Assembly: GCA_965230485.1 (NCBI GenBank)
Contig: CBDDLA010000001.1
Span: 62,001-126,000 of the forward strand
DNA length: 64,000 nt
Reading direction: 5' to 3'
DNA from: Putridiphycobacter sp965230485
Lineage (GTDB): Bacteria; Bacteroidota; Bacteroidia; Flavobacteriales_D; Crocinitomicaceae
Both the position numbers and the translations under genes were made by a program. The notes under the pieces were generated by a model. The model was not told the origin of the DNA and ran no database searches. It saw only the letters and a program-made list of their open reading frames with translations. Positions 61,304 through 64,000 of this stretch are shown piece after piece. Each line of letters starts with the position of its first letter. The first letter of the stretch is position 1.

Positions 61304-62209
61304 CTATAGTTCACTTAGCTCCTTTACTTTTTGCCCCCAGTGTTGTAATATTTTTTCTTGTTCGTTAAAATCTTGAGCAAACGGACCGCAAACAATTTGT
61401 AGGATAGTGGTGTTCGTTTGATCATCTTCCAATAATAGAAACTTTTCGGTGTAGTTTAAATCTTTAAAGTCGTTTTGAACGTAAAAATTACCAAATAAAA
61501 TTTCGGCGTATCCCGCTATCTTATCTCCAGCTTTGTGGTATACATAATTTAAATTGGTTGTTTTTCTCCAGGCTTCATTTAAGCTATTGTTACTATCAAA
61601 AATAGATCTTAATGTTTTACTGTGTTTTGGATTCCTCATTACCTCAGAGATGGTATTCTGACTGGCCTTAATGTTTATGGAATGACTCACAAATCTGGCT
61701 TTTGGTATTTTATCAATTTCGACTTCAGATAAAAATTGAATGTCCTTGAGCCAGGCACTGCCATTTCCGCCATTTAGAAACCGATATCCCACAATGGAAT
61801 CACCACTCACATTAATGGCCTGGATCACAATAATAATGTCTTCTCTTTTTATGGCATGGTTATAAATTTTTGCCAATCTAGGCATGGTAATGTCCAACGG
61901 TTTAGCATTTGGATACTTTTCTCTATCTACAATTATTAATGTAGCCCCGTTGTCTCGATCTTTTTCAGTGGACATTCTGCCGTTTACTACAGGAACGTTT
62001 TGCCAGTTCATTATGTCAACTGCAGGAAAACCATGTAAATTGTCGGGGCAATACCAACCACCATATCTGTGTGGTTCTGTTTCTTGCGCTTCGTCTTTTG
62101 GCATTAATATGTGCGTTGCTTTATCTTCTGCTTCTTTAGAGTTGAGTGAACAACCAATGAAAATGATAATACTGAGAACAGCCAAAAATTTAAATGTTTT
62201 ACTTTTCAT
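61304..62209 (-). CDS. Hypothetical lipoprotein with SRPBCC-like C-terminal region
   Basis: A 301-residue lipoprotein (lipobox IFIGC, Cys20). The N-terminal half has GGWYCPDNLHGFPAVDI. From about residue 165 the sequence ARFVSHSINIKASQNTISEVM begins a region with the feel of a SRPBCC/START-like ligand-binding fold. Assignment of that fold is tentative. Divergent from the outer-membrane protein at 62358. Confidence 0.55.
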   Translation of the reverse strand: MKSKTFKFLAVLSIIIFIGCSLNSKEAEDKATHILMPKDEAQETEPHRYGGWYCPDNLHGFPAVDIMNWQNVPVVNGRMSTEKDRDNGATLIIVDREKYPNAKPLDITMPRLAKIYNHAIKREDIIIVIQAINVSGDSIVGYRFLNGGNGSAWLKDIQFLSEVEIDKIPKARFVSHSINIKASQNTISEVMRNPKHSKTLRSIFDSNNSLNEAWRKTTNLNYVYHKAGDKIAGYAEILFGNFYVQNDFKDLNYTEKFLLLEDDQTNTTILQIVCGPFAQDFNEQEKILQHWGQKVKELSEL

Positions 62210-62357
62210 AATATGTGTTTTTGATTACACCTATAAATTTAAAGCAAGACCAGATGAAGCCAATTTAAACTGTGTAAATTAATGTAAAGTGCTTGTAATT
62301 TATTTTTAAAAATAATTAATTTTATTGAAGCGAAATTTAACCTTAAAACTAATTATA

Positions 62358-62891
62358 ATGAACACATTCAGCCGCAGTATCCTACTTTTATCACTTTCCA
62401 TAAGCACTTTTGCTTTTTCACAGTCGCAGACAGAATCTACAGATAAAGCATTTTATTTTGATTTAGTAAGTGGACCCTACCTTTTTGTGGATCATATACC
62501 TTATGATGCCGTGATGATGACTGGTGCTCGGTTAGGCCATGCGTTTACATCTCGGTTTAATGCGAATATCGAATATGTTGTCGGTCAGCAACATGATGAA
62601 CAGCACACATTAGGGATGACGCATAATGTTAATGCTCAATTTTGCTATGATTTAAAGTCTAATCCGAAGCTATTTGCGCCTTATGTATTTGCCGGAGGTG
62701 GATTTATGGAATTTAAATCGTTTACAACGGATGTTTATGGCATTCAGTACAATTTAGGCATGGGTACAACTCTAAAATTCACCAATAGACTATATGGGTT
62801 AATTGAGGCAAGGTATTTTAATTTAGGCCTAATGGATTTGGGGGGCCAACATGAGCTTGCTGTATTTTGGGGATTAAGGTGCAATTTTTAA
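62358..62891 (+). CDS. Outer-membrane beta-barrel protein
   Basis: The ATG at 62358 gives 177 residues with a clean signal peptide ending AFSQS (the ATG at 62325 places basic residues before it). The mature protein looks like a small OmpW/OmpA-type eight-stranded barrel (RFNANIEYVVGQQ, YVFAGGGFMEF, YGLIEARYFNLGL) ending in Phe. Ligand or partner unknown. Confidence 0.7.
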   Translation: MNTFSRSILLLSLSISTFAFSQSQTESTDKAFYFDLVSGPYLFVDHIPYDAVMMTGARLGHAFTSRFNANIEYVVGQQHDEQHTLGMTHNVNAQFCYDLKSNPKLFAPYVFAGGGFMEFKSFTTDVYGIQYNLGMGTTLKFTNRLYGLIEARYFNLGLMDLGGQHELAVFWGLRCNF

Positions 62892-62939
62892 CCAATTGTA
62901 TCGATAAACATTTAGAGTTGATCTGAATTACCGTCAAAG

Positions 62940-62973
62940 TTAGAATTAGTGATTCTAAACAGAGGTATATTTG
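62940..62973 (+). promoter_or_regulatory. Inverted repeat plus -7 element upstream of the histidine kinase
   Basis: TTAGAAT-N5-ATTCTAA (62940-62958) is a perfect 7-bp inverted repeat. It is followed 7 bp later by TATATTTG (62966-62973), an exact -7 match, 56 bp before the kinase ATG. The palindrome could be an operator covering the -33 region. Confidence 0.45.
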
Positions 62974-63029
62974 AAAACTGTTTATTATATTGGTTATCTT
63001 GAAAAATATATTGAACCAATCCCCCTATA

Positions 63030-64000
63030 ATGTCAATAGATGATTCACTGATTGATCAGAACAAGATTACACTTAATTTCAATGATCCGCATTTTGAGAA
63101 TGAGTTTAGGTTGTCGTACAATCAAATCATTAAAATTCCACTACGATATGGCATTATCATTTCAATCCTGTCGTGGTACAGTGCCATTGGCTTAGTATAT
63201 GCTATCATTCCAGAACAATTTATTTGGCTATCAACCCTCACAGTGGTGTATATTGGATCATTTTTTGGTTTTATTATCTATGCCACATTTAATAAAAAGT
63301 TAGAAAAATACTTACATACGCTTGGTGCCTTCTCAAATGCATGGGCGGGTCTATATGCCATCTATTTTTGTGATCAGTTTCCAAATGGGGTTCATGTCAT
63401 ATTACCAGCCATTATTTTCATTATTTTTTTTGGCTCCTATATGGTCCGTTTAAAGTGGCTGGCAGGTTTTTTAGCTGCTTTAACATACATTATTGGCTAT
63501 CATGTTTATATTGAATTTTATTCCAATTTATCTCAGTCGCAAGTATTGCTTTATGCTTTTGTAGGGTGGATGACATTAATTTTTGCAGTACTTGCAGGGC
63601 GTGTAGCGGAAACCAACATGAGAATTGCTTTTGTTCAGGATAAAACCATCACCGCCCAGCGTGCAGTCATTGAAAAAGAAAAGGAATTGTTATTACAAGA
63701 GGTGCACCATAGGGTTCAAAATAACCTTCAAATCATTGTTAGTCTTATCAAACTTCAATTATCTAAATCAGATCATTCTGCCGTAAACCAAGCATTAACT
63801 GAAGCTCAAAGTAGAATTTTATCCATGTCGTTGGTTCATCAAAGGATTAACCATAACTCTAATTTTACAAATATTTCGTTAAGTGAATACACAGAACAAT
63901 TGGTGAGTAATATCAAAAAGCTACATCACGAAGATGATGTTAACTATGAATTGGACATTTCAAATGATGTTTTAATTGATATTGATACGGCCATTCCATT
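63030..64000 (+). CDS. Membrane sensor histidine kinase, HisKA_2 type (partial, C-terminus outside window)
   Basis: The ATG at 63030 opens a frame to the window end (323 visible residues). About six membrane helices (residues 40-200) form an integral sensing region. It is followed by a helical linker (about 208-228) and the phosphoacceptor motif LQEVHHRVQNNLQIIVSLIKLQ, the H-box of HisKA_2/HWE-like kinases. The ATPase domain begins to appear (SLSEYTEQLVSNI...). It phosphorylates a response regulator that lies outside the window. Confidence 0.9.
   Translation, partial: MSIDDSLIDQNKITLNFNDPHFENEFRLSYNQIIKIPLRYGIIISILSWYSAIGLVYAIIPEQFIWLSTLTVVYIGSFFGFIIYATFNKKLEKYLHTLGAFSNAWAGLYAIYFCDQFPNGVHVILPAIIFIIFFGSYMVRLKWLAGFLAALTYIIGYHVYIEFYSNLSQSQVLLYAFVGWMTLIFAVLAGRVAETNMRIAFVQDKTITAQRAVIEKEKELLLQEVHHRVQNNLQIIVSLIKLQLSKSDHSAVNQALTEAQSRILSMSLVHQRINHNSNFTNISLSEYTEQLVSNIKKLHHEDDVNYELDISNDVLIDIDTAIP

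Noticed and set aside
1..64000. tRNA, rRNA, CRISPR array or insertion sequence
   Set aside because: No repeat-spacer series, cloverleaf-like segment or transposase frame was seen; gene-free gaps of at most about 300 bp leave little room for them.

Overview
The window is a single stretch of an AT-rich chromosome from a member of the Bacteroidota, probably a marine or freshwater Flavobacteriia/Cytophagia-type organism. Three secreted proteins end in the type IX secretion (T9SS) sorting domain with the YPNPS/YPNPT signature. Several upstream regions carry the Bacteroidota -7 promoter element TAnnTTTG, ribosome binding sites are weak and A-rich, and lipoproteins of the Bacteroidota type are abundant. 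No IS element, phage, CRISPR array, rRNA or tRNA gene was seen. The window starts inside a SulP anion transporter and ends inside a histidine kinase.

Layout. 1-11 kb: a SulP transporter fragment, lipoproteins, two glyoxalase-fold proteins, a T9SS secreted propeller protein, an Fe-S uracil-DNA glycosylase-like protein, two AraC regulators and several small enzymes. 11-16 kb: a 25-residue-repeat protein paired with an SpmA/SpmB fusion transporter, then a DinB-thioesterase-isoaspartyl peptidase operon. 14.4-18.9 kb: a cyanophycin (Asp-Arg polymer) module with synthetase, cyanophycinase and isoaspartyl dipeptidase, covering polymer synthesis and full breakdown. 19-22 kb: a T9SS subtilisin and a DUF547 protein. 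21.8-26.4 kb: a compact biotin operon, bioB-bioF-bioD-bioA, closed by a ferritin-like diiron protein of unknown role. No bioC, bioH or bioG is visible. 26.6-34.4 kb: an OmpA-type protein, a gpx-SOUL-aldo/keto reductase stress operon, a fatty-acid hydroxylase, an RhlE helicase, a YrdC/Sua5-type protein and a 57-residue DUF5522-like gene. 34.4-43.8 kb: a multidomain T9SS subtilase whose catalytic Asp is replaced by Glu, a TamA/BamA-like barrel, an aminotransferase, an ABC exporter and a CotH-like protein.

43.8-50.8 kb is a seven-gene, largely overlapping minus-strand operon. It runs from a 1078-residue TolB/propeller-barrel protein through TauE, an M20 amidohydrolase, two tandem paralogous five-cysteine lipoproteins and a membrane thioredoxin to an EamA transporter. 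51.6-53.1 kb holds a three-gene overlapping cassette (membrane protein, 44-residue membrane peptide, DUF6414-like cytosolic protein) that could be a sensing or defence unit. 53.3-58.6 kb contains a secreted papain-like protease, a sodium/solute symporter and a divergent cysteine dioxygenase plus PLP decarboxylase pair. That pair is predicted to make hypotaurine, and its promoter is preceded by two 15-bp direct repeats. 58.6-64 kb holds porin-like and hypothetical envelope proteins, a cupin and the start of a HisKA_2-type sensor kinase.

The most promising items for new biology are the diiron protein in the biotin operon (a candidate for the missing pimelate-forming step), the putative CDO/decarboxylase hypotaurine unit with its repeat operator, the DUF6414-like membrane cassette, the Asp-to-Glu subtilase and the 25-residue repeat protein.
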